DNA of 64,000 nucleotides from JANQEU01 sp965228045 (lineage in GTDB: Bacteria; Bacteroidota; Bacteroidia; Cytophagales; Cyclobacteriaceae), in the NCBI GenBank assembly GCA_965228045.1, contig OZ245789.1, positions 1,426,001-1,490,000 on the forward strand, written 5' to 3'. Under the pieces are notes generated by a model. It ran no database searches, had not been told where the DNA came from, and saw only the letters and a list, made by a program, of their open reading frames with translations. Positions 27,230-34,942 of this stretch are shown piece after piece; position 1 is the stretch's first letter, and the number at the start of each line of letters is the position of its first letter. Position numbers and translations under genes: made by a program.

Positions 27230-28294
27230 CTAAAGCCACCTTCTCCTTTTGAAAAAATAGATCATGCCAGTGGCAATAAGAATAAGCGTACCCCAAAAAA
27301 CAGGATAGGCGTATTTGTAATGGAGTTCTGGGAAGTACTCAAAATTTGTTCCGTAAATACCGGCAATAAATGTCAGTGGAATAAATATTACGGAGAAAAT
27401 CGTAAGGACCCGGAGAATATCATTAAGGCGCTTATTCATACCAGAATCATAGATCATGAGCTGGTCATTGAGCATTTCACGATAGACTTCAATCGCTTCG
27501 GTGCATTGGATGATGTGGTCCTCGAGGTCTTTCAAAAATGGGATGGTATTGGTTTCGATTAAAGCTGATTCGGATTTGCTGAACTGGGAAACCAAAATAC
27601 GGACAGGTCGAATGGTTTTTCTCAAAAAATTGATCTCACTCTTGTATTGATGAATCCTCTCCAGGTGTTCTGATTTCGGAAATTTCAAAAGCTCATCCTC
27701 CAGGCTCTCTATCCTTTCTCCAAAAATCTCAATGATCGAAATGTACTGATCCACTATTGCGTCAAGCAACGCAAACGCCAGATAATCACTACCGCGGTGA
27801 CGGATTTTCGTAGTGGGTCGGATCAGCCGGTCTCTCACCGGATCAAAGACATCTCCGTTTTCTTCCTGAAAGGTCAGTAGTATGTTTCTCAACACAACCA
27901 TACTCACCTGCTCAGCCTCAATTTTCTCCTGATCCTTGTCAAAGTGAAGCATCTTGACTACCATGAAAAGGTTCTCTCCGTAGTCCTCAAACTTGGGTCT
28001 CTGGTTGGTATTTAGAATATCTTCAGGAACCAACAAGTGCATTCCGAAAATGTCTCCAGCTTCTTTTATCAGAAGTGGCTCATGAAGTCCGGTCAGATTT
28101 ATCCAACTGACCATTCCTTCCCTTGGGAACTCGATAAGAGAAGCAACTTCTACCGTCTTTTCTTCTATCAGGTCATCAGCGTTAAATGAAATTGCATCGA
28201 CAGCAACCTTGTCAACTTTCTGATCGCCAACGAATAATAGGGAACCTGGTGCTGCTCCGATTTTCTGATGTGGTTTTCTTAAGAATCTGGCCAT
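27230..28294 (-). CDS. corA: CorA family magnesium/cobalt transporter
   Basis: A 354-residue CorA-type channel with a large N-terminal cytoplasmic alpha/beta domain, long stalk helices at about 170-290, and two C-terminal membrane helices. The selectivity motif after the first helix reads YGTNFEYFPEL, so the usual GMN is GTN here. The acidic EYFPEL loop is retained. The C-terminus ends with basic residues FKRRRWL as in other CorA proteins. It is transcribed alone, and the 28345-28935 repeat cluster lies upstream of its start. Confidence 0.9.
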   Translation of the reverse strand: MARFLRKPHQKIGAAPGSLLFVGDQKVDKVAVDAISFNADDLIEEKTVEVASLIEFPREGMVSWINLTGLHEPLLIKEAGDIFGMHLLVPEDILNTNQRPKFEDYGENLFMVVKMLHFDKDQEKIEAEQVSMVVLRNILLTFQEENGDVFDPVRDRLIRPTTKIRHRGSDYLAFALLDAIVDQYISIIEIFGERIESLEDELLKFPKSEHLERIHQYKSEINFLRKTIRPVRILVSQFSKSESALIETNTIPFLKDLEDHIIQCTEAIEVYREMLNDQLMIYDSGMNKRLNDILRVLTIFSVIFIPLTFIAGIYGTNFEYFPELHYKYAYPVFWGTLILIATGMIYFFKRRRWL

Positions 28295-28344
28295 ATAATT
28301 ATGGCGTTGAAGATATTAAAGTAATCTCAAACTGCGGAAAAAAA

Positions 28345-28935
28345 ACTTACTAGTCCCTCCGCTGATGGCGTAGATACATACTCTCTGATAAATCTGGTTC
28401 TGTTAAAGTATTCTGCGGTGATCCCCGGGATCTGCGGGAATCCAAAGTCAACTACATCTCCTGCTGAAGGTGCTGATAACGCAGATACATTTTCTTTAAT
28501 GAATATTGTTCTTCTAAAGTAATTTGCGGTAATCCCCGGGACCTGCGGGAACTCGAAGTCAACTACATCTCGCTGACGACGCAAATAGCGCAGATAAATT
28601 CTCTTTAATGAACATCATTCTTCTAAAAGTGATCTGCTGGATCCCCGGGATCTGCGGGAACCGAAAGTCAACTAGACCTCCCGCTGATGACGCAGATAGC
28701 GCAGATAAATTCCGTCTAATGAATATCGTCCTGTTAGAATATTCTGCGGTGATCACCGAGGTCTGCGGGAACTCGAAGTCAACTACATCTCCCGTTGATG
28801 GCGCGGATAGCGCAGATTAATTCTCTTTGATGAATATCGTTCTCTCAAAATAATCTACGGTAATCCCCGAGATCTGCGGGAACTCGAAGTCAACTACACC
28901 TCCCGCTGATGGCACCGAGAGCACGGGACTAACCC
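28345..28935 (+). repeat. Tandem intergenic repeat, cluster B (five units plus a partial)
   Basis: This gene-free stretch between corA and the SLC13 gene consists almost entirely of tandem units. The landmark GCTGATG (or a one- to two-base variant) recurs at 28361, 28463, 28572, 28683, 28794 and 28905, spacings of 102, 109, 111, 111 and 111 bp. Each unit contains CGCAGATAGCGCAGAT, a region like TTTAATGAATATCGTTCT, and GATCCCCGGGATCTGCGGGA. Conservation runs over the whole unit, so there are no spacers. Same orientation as cluster A and opposite to cluster C. Confidence 0.92.
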
Positions 28936-28937
28936 CA

Positions 28938-30392
28938 TCAGAGAAATACCCCAATCAGCCATTTGCCCAACAAAATTGTAATTAACCCAATAACACCCAC
29001 TATTCCACCGGCAATTCCAAAGTCTCGGGGAGTAAGTGTTCCACGGGCATAGGCAATGGCATTGGGAGGGGTACTAATCGGCAGTGCCATGGCCAGGGAG
29101 GCCGCAAATGCAATCCCTATACCCAGCTCAAGTGTGAATTGTTCCGAGCCTAGTCCTGCTGCAAAGCTGATGCCCAAAGGAATAAGCAAATTAGAAGCTG
29201 CGGTATTGGACATGAAAGTACTCAGCAAAATTGTGGCAACGATCAGGATGGCAAATATTCCTGACGATTCTCCTGGGATTAAGGAAACGATCACCTCATC
29301 CAAGCCAGTGACCTGCATACCGACACCCAGGGCAATCCCACCCGCGATCAGGATCAGGATATGCCACTCAAGGGAATTGATATCTCTACGCCTGATGATG
29401 CCGGTCGCGGTGAATGCGACAACAGGCACCAGTGCGACCACAGCTGTTGGCAAGCCATGCCAAACATCTGACATCCACAGTAAAATAGTAACGGAGAAAA
29501 CCACCATCACATAGATACCTCTTGCATCAATGGCGTGAGATTCGCATGTCAAAGTAAGATCCTTGTCGTTTGGTTTGTAAAGCTGCCACAGGATGAACCA
29601 AACTATCAGGAGCATAAGGATAACCAGCGGCATTGCTATTATCATCCATGAAAAGAAGCTAAGCTCTATACCCACATTCCTCAAAAAACCCACAGCTACG
29701 GCATTGGGAGGTGACGCAATTGGGGTTCCCATGCCCCCTACATTGGCGGCAAAAGGTATACTCAGTACCAATGCTTTGCGGAATGGATCACCTTCAGGAA
29801 TCTGCTGGGTGAGAGGAACAGTAAGGGTGATCATCATGGCTGTAGTGGCTGTATTACTCATCCACATGGAAAAAACTGCCGTAATGACCATCAAACCCAT
29901 CATGACGGTGGCCGGATGACTTCCAAATATTTTAAGGAGATTGCTGGCGAGCGCCTTATCAATACCCTCTTTCACTGAAGCCTGGGCCAAAAGAAATCCA
30001 CCCAGGAACAGGATGATTACAGGATCGGAAAGGGGATTTAGAAAAACTCTATAATCAATTGACTCATCTGAAATCCCTAAAGCACTCCATTGACCGGGGT
30101 TGGCAATGAGAATTACTTCCAGGCTGATGACTACGAAAGCCGTAGCAAAAAGGGGCAACGCTTCAGTTACCCAAAGAAGCGCGGCCAGTACAAAAATCCC
30201 GGACATCAAAATGGTTTGACGAGAAAGATTCGAATGCCATAATGACCATACCATAATCAGAGCGACACTCAGGGAGATCAGAAACCATAGGATTCCTTTC
30301 GCATGAATGGCCGCCCTCAATCCCGATAATTTTTCCAAATACTGCCATCGGTATAATTCCTCCCGTACTCTTCTAAAATTGAAATATTTCAT
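28938..30392 (-). CDS. SLC13/DASS family anion:sodium symporter
   Basis: A 484-residue membrane protein with about eleven to twelve helices. It has the two SNT signatures of the divalent anion:sodium symporter family (WMSNTATTAMM in the first half and FMSNTAASNLLIP in the second) and the NPLSDPVIILFLGGF opening of the first helix hairpin. Both halves carry substrate-contact prolines (PIASPPNAVAVG and PISTPPNAIAYA). Substrates in the family are dicarboxylates, sulfate or phosphate and cannot be separated here. It starts near the MKYFNFRR Met and is transcribed alone. Confidence 0.9.
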   Translation of the reverse strand: MKYFNFRRVREELYRWQYLEKLSGLRAAIHAKGILWFLISLSVALIMVWSLWHSNLSRQTILMSGIFVLAALLWVTEALPLFATAFVVISLEVILIANPGQWSALGISDESIDYRVFLNPLSDPVIILFLGGFLLAQASVKEGIDKALASNLLKIFGSHPATVMMGLMVITAVFSMWMSNTATTAMMITLTVPLTQQIPEGDPFRKALVLSIPFAANVGGMGTPIASPPNAVAVGFLRNVGIELSFFSWMIIAMPLVILMLLIVWFILWQLYKPNDKDLTLTCESHAIDARGIYVMVVFSVTILLWMSDVWHGLPTAVVALVPVVAFTATGIIRRRDINSLEWHILILIAGGIALGVGMQVTGLDEVIVSLIPGESSGIFAILIVATILLSTFMSNTAASNLLIPLGISFAAGLGSEQFTLELGIGIAFAASLAMALPISTPPNAIAYARGTLTPRDFGIAGGIVGVIGLITILLGKWLIGVFL

Positions 30393-30480
30393 CGAACCGG
30401 CGTTGGTATTTGGATGTCAAATCTACTACCATAAAATATTTGACGACTATCGTTAACTTAACTTCATAATCATAAAACTT

Positions 30481-30996
30481 ATGAGAAAAGTACATCTATA
30501 CATCACCTCGAGCATTGATGGATATATCGCAAGGGAAAATGGTTCAGTAGATTGGTTGTTTGAGGAAGGTGAATACGGTTATGAGAATTTTGTAAGTAAG
30601 ATAGACACTGTAATAATGGGAGGGGAGACCTATAGGTGGGTACTGGACTCAGGATTTGACTGGCCGTATCGAGATCAAAAAAGCTTCGTGATTACCAGAA
30701 ATAAAACACTCTCAAGTACGGAAGACATTCAATTCTGGCATGACGACATCGGTGAAAAGGTGAATGAATTAAAGTCAAAGTCCGGGAAAGATATCTGGCT
30801 TGTGGGAGGAGGTCAGGTCAATACCATTTTTCTAAATGAAGATCTTATCGACAAAATATGGTGGTACATACATCCGGTGGTGCTCGGAAAAGGCCTGCCG
30901 CTTTTCGCCCATGGGGCAATAGAATCCTGGTTTACCGTAGAAAACTGCCGTCATTTTGAAGACGGAATGATAGAAGTGATTTATGCGAAAAAATGA
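30481..30996 (+). CDS. Dihydrofolate reductase-like protein (RibD C-terminal type)
   Basis: A 171-residue cytoplasmic protein of the RibD_C/DHFR-like fold. It opens with HLYITSSIDGYIARENGSVDWL, then VIMGGETYRWV, FVITRNKTL, the NADPH-binding IWLVGGGQVNTIFLNEDLIDKIW and PVVLGKGLPLF. It is not part of a riboflavin operon. Such stand-alone proteins are assumed to be NADPH-dependent reductases of unknown substrate. It converges with the PD40 lipoprotein gene; the stops adjoin. Confidence 0.9.
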   Translation: MRKVHLYITSSIDGYIARENGSVDWLFEEGEYGYENFVSKIDTVIMGGETYRWVLDSGFDWPYRDQKSFVITRNKTLSSTEDIQFWHDDIGEKVNELKSKSGKDIWLVGGGQVNTIFLNEDLIDKIWWYIHPVVLGKGLPLFAHGAIESWFTVENCRHFEDGMIEVIYAKK

Positions 30997-31962
30997 TTAC
31001 TTCACTACAAAAACCGGTGCCTGCTGATACCTGAATGTCGTGTCGGTAAGCATTTTCATGTCTCCCGATTTCCAGTCCATCAGACCGATGTGAAACTGCG
31101 ATTGTTCATCATCAAATACTTCTATCGCCAACCACTTTCCATCCGGACTCCAATCGTGCCAGCCCTCGTTCCGGATGTTATCGGTCAATTTTTGTTCATC
31201 ACTTCCATCAGGTTCAATGCGATAGAGGCTAAATTTTCCAGCACGGAAACTTTGGAAAGAAATGAAGTTGTCCGTAGGGTGCCAGCGTGGTGGGCCGGCA
31301 CGATACTGAAACCACTCGGCAGTGGTATCAGATTCCGGGTAATTGGTCAATTGCTTTAGTCCGGAGCCGTCCGAATTGATGATATAAAGTTCGTCCTGGT
31401 AACTAACATTCTCTTTCTCTCTTTTTCTGCTACCTCTGAACGCAATCTTTGATCCATCCGGAGAAAATGCCGGATCAGAGAAATGATCTATTCCCGGATC
31501 TAGCCTCTGTAGCACCGATCCTCTGCCGTTGATGATATAAAATGCAGAATCCACCGAATTATGGGGAGTGACGATTAGCTCCTCGTTATTTTTTCTTATA
31601 CCCATCCAGCTATCAGCAAGACGAAAATCATTGATTTGGATCGGCTTGATACCGTTAGCATCCGTTCTGTAAAGCCGATAACATCTGTCGCAGTTGTCTT
31701 TGTCGGAAATGAAATATAGCTCTCTTCCCGATGCCAAGTATGTCCATTCTACGCCGGGGAGATTGGTAACATTCATTTTGTTGGATCCATCCAAATCCAT
31801 CACAAATACCTCATAATCATCGTTTTCGGCATCAAAGAGCACATTGTAGGCTATTTTCAGCTCGACAGGATCATTAACCTCATTGGATTCCGGCTTCTTT
31901 TGACAGGAACCGGCCAGGACAAACAAAAGAAGAATTGATGTGGTGGAAATCAGGCTTTTCAT
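30997..31962 (-). CDS. TolB/PD40 propeller lipoprotein
   Basis: A 321-residue lipoprotein (lipobox-like VLAGSC at the end of the signal peptide). The mature part is a beta-propeller of PD40 blades: YEVFVMDLDGSNKMNVTNLPG, DPAFSPDGSKIAFRGSRK, LYIINSDGSGLKQLTNYPE, LYRIEPDGSDEQKLTDN, HDWSPDGKWLAIEVF. It is probably periplasmic or outer-membrane attached, with a binding rather than catalytic role. It is the last gene of an operon with the DUF4287-like and DUF1761 genes (8 bp gap). Confidence 0.85.
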   Translation of the reverse strand: MKSLISTTSILLLFVLAGSCQKKPESNEVNDPVELKIAYNVLFDAENDDYEVFVMDLDGSNKMNVTNLPGVEWTYLASGRELYFISDKDNCDRCYRLYRTDANGIKPIQINDFRLADSWMGIRKNNEELIVTPHNSVDSAFYIINGRGSVLQRLDPGIDHFSDPAFSPDGSKIAFRGSRKREKENVSYQDELYIINSDGSGLKQLTNYPESDTTAEWFQYRAGPPRWHPTDNFISFQSFRAGKFSLYRIEPDGSDEQKLTDNIRNEGWHDWSPDGKWLAIEVFDDEQSQFHIGLMDWKSGDMKMLTDTTFRYQQAPVFVVK

Positions 31963-31970
31963 AATAAAAT

Positions 31971-32204
31971 CTATCTCGTCATTGGTCCATAGACAGGTTT
32001 TCCGTCATTAAGGAAAATCCCGGCCAGCAAGTTGGCGTCAATGTGATCAAAATTATACTTTTCTTTTAGCCATTTCACAATTGACGCTTTATTTGAAAAT
32101 GGTTGATCTCTTATAGCTTCCATCCAATCAACAAGTGACCTTTCGGTGCTGTATTCCAGCCCCGAAAGGAAAGCTTGTTCCAACTCACGCGTGGTGCCGG
32201 GCAT
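31971..32204 (-). CDS. DUF4287-like small protein
   Basis: A 77-residue soluble protein. The pattern TERSLVDWMEAIRD followed by KASIVKWLKEKYNFDHIDANLLAGIF matches the helical DUF4287 type of domain, whose function is unknown. Its ATG overlaps the stop of the DUF1761 gene by one base (TAATG), so reinitiation-type coupling is likely. No catalytic motif is evident. Confidence 0.7.
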   Translation of the reverse strand: MPGTTRELEQAFLSGLEYSTERSLVDWMEAIRDQPFSNKASIVKWLKEKYNFDHIDANLLAGIFLNDGKPVYGPMTR

Positions 32205-32611
32205 TATCTCCAGACCCCCAGGATGAATCCAATTACCGTAAAGTAGATCACGATGTATCCGCCATTGATGAAAATATACTTCCAGGACTTCTGCTCAAAA
32301 AGAGCAATTATCGTGAAGATCATAAAAGCCCATCCAAACCCTGCCAGGAATCCGGCTGTCATGCCCCACTGCCAGTCTGTAGCTCCATCGCCAAGGAAAA
32401 AGGCCAGGTTGTAACAAATGACATACCCCAGTATGAAGCTGATCCCGTAGACCTTGGCTGGATTGGATTTCCTGATATCTTCATCCGACAGCTTATTCGC
32501 ATCCTTCCAGGCGGAATAGAACAATGCCGGTGAATACCATATTGCGCCAAGCAGCATGTTAAAGACAGCGCAAACAAGAACTGCCCAATGATTGATGATC
32601 ATGTTTTCCAT
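32204..32611 (-). CDS. DUF1761 family membrane protein
   Basis: A 135-residue membrane protein with four helices and the family marks NMLLGAIWYSPALFYSAW near the start and AGFLAGFGWAFMIFTIIALFE in the third helix. DUF1761 proteins are uncharacterised. It is the first gene of a three-gene minus-strand operon with the DUF4287-like protein and the PD40 lipoprotein. An AraC regulator is encoded 59 bp upstream on the same strand and may control it. Confidence 0.85.
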   Translation of the reverse strand: MENMIINHWAVLVCAVFNMLLGAIWYSPALFYSAWKDANKLSDEDIRKSNPAKVYGISFILGYVICYNLAFFLGDGATDWQWGMTAGFLAGFGWAFMIFTIIALFEQKSWKYIFINGGYIVIYFTVIGFILGVWR

Positions 32612-32670
32612 TTCTTTTTTAAGACAAATCTGTCCGAATGAAAAATGATGCGATAGGAAAAAATTTACCT

Positions 32671-33492
32671 TTAAGAAATGGGAATGTAGTTCATAACGTC
32701 TCCTCGTTCATTCATGTATTGTGTAGGAGTGAAGCCGGAAAACGCTTTAAAGTCTGATATGAAATGAGATTGATCGTAATACCCTGATTCATAAGCCAGT
32801 GAAGGCCAATTGATCGAACTCACATTGGATTCAATCTGTTGGATGACCTTTTGGAACCGTATCACCTTAAGGTATTCTTTTGGGGTCACACCCACATAAT
32901 CCTTAAAGAGTTTGATGATGTGCTTCTGTGAATAACCTGTCTGACCAATGACCTCCCTGATACTGGCCTGTGCCGGCTGGTGCCAAATACGCTCAAGAGC
33001 AAAATCAACGAAAGCATTTTCTTTTAGTTGAGACAGGTAGCATCTTTCCAGAGCGCTTTCTAGGATTTTCAGTTTTTCATCAGGTGTCTGAGCCTCAATC
33101 ATCAGACCTCTGATCTCAAGTATTTCCTGCCTCAATACCAACTCTGCATCCACAACATAATTTGTCAACCTGAACATCGGTGCATTCAGGAACGGGTAAG
33201 CTCGCCCTCGTCTAAATTGTACCACCACCATTTCGGATTCCTGACCGGAAGGAATGGTGATGGGCTCCGTCCTGAAACCGGAAAACCAAACCTGCTGGCA
33301 GGATTGGATCTCCTTCAACGAATGATTGTCATAGATATATTTCGGATGTTCTGTTAGTTCGAATATGACTTGTACTTCTCCGTTTGGCAAAAGTCGTTCT
33401 ATTTCATGAGAGGGATTGTAGTCCTTGTAATAGTAGAAAAAGTCGATAAACTCGTTCAGAGGTGCGGAAGGTATGTGAAGGCGATTGATCAA
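32671..33492 (-). CDS. AraC family transcriptional regulator
   Basis: A 273-residue regulator. The N-terminal part (residues 1-150; opening LHIPSAPLNEFIDFFYYYKDY, with GFRTEPITI) is the cupin-like DUF6597-type domain found on many Bacteroidota AraC proteins. The C-terminal HTH_18 pair lies at about 155-265 (SIREVIGQTGYSQKHIIKLFKDYVG and LAYESGYYDQSHFISDFKAFSGFTPTQY). The start is TTG with an in-frame stop just upstream. It precedes the DUF1761 operon on the same strand, a plausible target. Confidence 0.9.
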   Translation of the reverse strand: MINRLHIPSAPLNEFIDFFYYYKDYNPSHEIERLLPNGEVQVIFELTEHPKYIYDNHSLKEIQSCQQVWFSGFRTEPITIPSGQESEMVVVQFRRGRAYPFLNAPMFRLTNYVVDAELVLRQEILEIRGLMIEAQTPDEKLKILESALERCYLSQLKENAFVDFALERIWHQPAQASIREVIGQTGYSQKHIIKLFKDYVGVTPKEYLKVIRFQKVIQQIESNVSSINWPSLAYESGYYDQSHFISDFKAFSGFTPTQYMNERGDVMNYIPIS

Positions 33493-33612
33493 CTAGTCGA
33501 AATTGAACTCTAAATATAAGTATTGTTTTGTGTTGACCACGAATTGACATTTTCACTGTTTTAATAAATGGATTGATTTTTTGGGACTAATTTGAATACG
33601 TAAACATCCCTT

Positions 33613-34338
33613 ATGCCTGCATCGGTGAAAATTGCCCTTTTAATCGTTTTACCTCCGATACTTTTGACTACCGTCATCCTGATTCAAAACGTAGAACCTG
33701 AGCAAATCCCACCGGAAATGGATATGTATCAATTTCCCGATACACTTGCTAATTACGATCATGACCTTGATAGTATTTTGGAAATTATCGGGGACAATAA
33801 AGGTCTGCCACCTGGCTTTGAGCTGGCCGGAGCTATCGCTTATTCGGCGTATCCGGAGTTGAGAGACGTAAAAATTGATATGATCCTTACGGAAAAAGGT
33901 GCTCCCATGGAATCAAATTTCAATCTCTGGACCATGTTCCTTCCGGGAAAAGGGAATCGTATGTACGAAATCTTTCTAAACAACGCCGAAAACACCTACT
34001 TCGATCCGATTCTTTTGCGTGCCTTACCTTTTGATGCACAGGTAGGGATACTGGCTCATGAGCTTGGGCATGTAGTGTACTACCACCGATTGAACCTGCT
34101 GCAGATCGGTAAGTGGGGGTTGAAGTATATTCAGGATAGGGAATTTAGGGCAATCCATGAAAGGACTACGGATATGATGCCAGTGTACCATGGGCTTGGA
34201 AGCCAAATCTATCAGTATGCCTATTTTGTCCGAAGGGACTCTACCACAAGAGGGTTTTATAAGAATGACGCTCAATTCATGGATTTCTATTATATGACTG
34301 ACACTGAATTGCGTAAAGCACTTGATGCCAGGAAGTAG
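33613..34338 (+). CDS. Membrane-anchored putative zinc metalloprotease (HELGH)
   Basis: A 241-residue protein with an N-terminal helix (IALLIVLPPILLTTVILI) acting as signal or anchor. A metalloprotease-like motif HELGHVVYYH lies at about residue 153. A downstream acidic residue in IHERTTDMM could be the third zinc ligand, as in gluzincins with an E..xxD helix. The region before it (DPILLRALPFDAQVGILA) fits the helix that leads into such sites. I cannot place it in a named family. It is transcribed alone, divergent from the AraC gene. Confidence 0.7.
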   Translation: MPASVKIALLIVLPPILLTTVILIQNVEPEQIPPEMDMYQFPDTLANYDHDLDSILEIIGDNKGLPPGFELAGAIAYSAYPELRDVKIDMILTEKGAPMESNFNLWTMFLPGKGNRMYEIFLNNAENTYFDPILLRALPFDAQVGILAHELGHVVYYHRLNLLQIGKWGLKYIQDREFRAIHERTTDMMPVYHGLGSQIYQYAYFVRRDSTTRGFYKNDAQFMDFYYMTDTELRKALDARK

Positions 34339-34361
34339 AAATAATTCCGAATTCCAGATTC

Positions 34362-34937
34362 CTAATTGCAGATCCCTATCCATGTACTCTCAAAAACCTG
34401 CTCTTTGTGTTGCTCATCCAGTTCCAGGCCATTGAACAGAACTTGCTCTACAAGCATAGTGATGGGTGAATAAAAAAGGGCATGAAGTAGCTCTAATCGC
34501 ATATTTTTAATTGCTCCTGCTTCTACACCTCCAAGAATGTACGTTACCATTGGTGCAAACAAGTTCATTCCCTGTGATCTCGTTTCCTGTGTTATGATGG
34601 GACTGGCACCACATTGTTCCAGAAATTGAAATTCCGTAGGGTGGGCTATAAGATTGTCGAAAATTGAATACCAGATGATCCTGGCGTTATCCCTATATCC
34701 CAACTCCGCCTTTATAATTCCATCCAGATTTCCCGCCAGTTTTGATTTAGACTCCAGGTAAAGCTTGTTGAGGATGCTTTCGATATTGTCAAAGTAGACA
34801 TAGATGGTTGCCGGTACTACGCCAGCGTCCTTTGCAATTTTGGACATAGATAGCCACTGTAATCCATGCTGCACAGATAATTTCAAAGTAGAGGCCATGA
34901 TGGCCTCATACTTCTCCTGTGATTTTGTTCTTGCCAT
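34362..34937 (-). CDS. TetR/AcrR family transcriptional regulator
   Basis: A 191-residue regulator. The N-terminal TetR helix-turn-helix lies at residues 8-55 (ILG-equivalent AIMASTLKLSVQHGLQWLSMSKIAKDAGVVPATIYVYFDN), followed by an all-helical ligand-binding domain. It is the last gene of the molybdenum hydroxylase operon, 5 bp after the Mo subunit. A 22-bp dyad upstream of that operon (38201-38222) is a candidate autoregulatory site. Its ligand may be the enzyme's substrate; this is inference. Confidence 0.9.
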   Translation of the reverse strand: MARTKSQEKYEAIMASTLKLSVQHGLQWLSMSKIAKDAGVVPATIYVYFDNIESILNKLYLESKSKLAGNLDGIIKAELGYRDNARIIWYSIFDNLIAHPTEFQFLEQCGASPIITQETRSQGMNLFAPMVTYILGGVEAGAIKNMRLELLHALFYSPITMLVEQVLFNGLELDEQHKEQVFESTWIGICN

Positions 34938-34942
34938 TCAGG

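Noticed and set aside
28327..28820. Several short ORFs with repeated peptides such as SALSASSAG in the repeat clusters (both strands, also 39971-40219 and 40625 onward)
   Set aside because: They arise from the repeat unit itself, are out of register between copies and have no start signals or domains.
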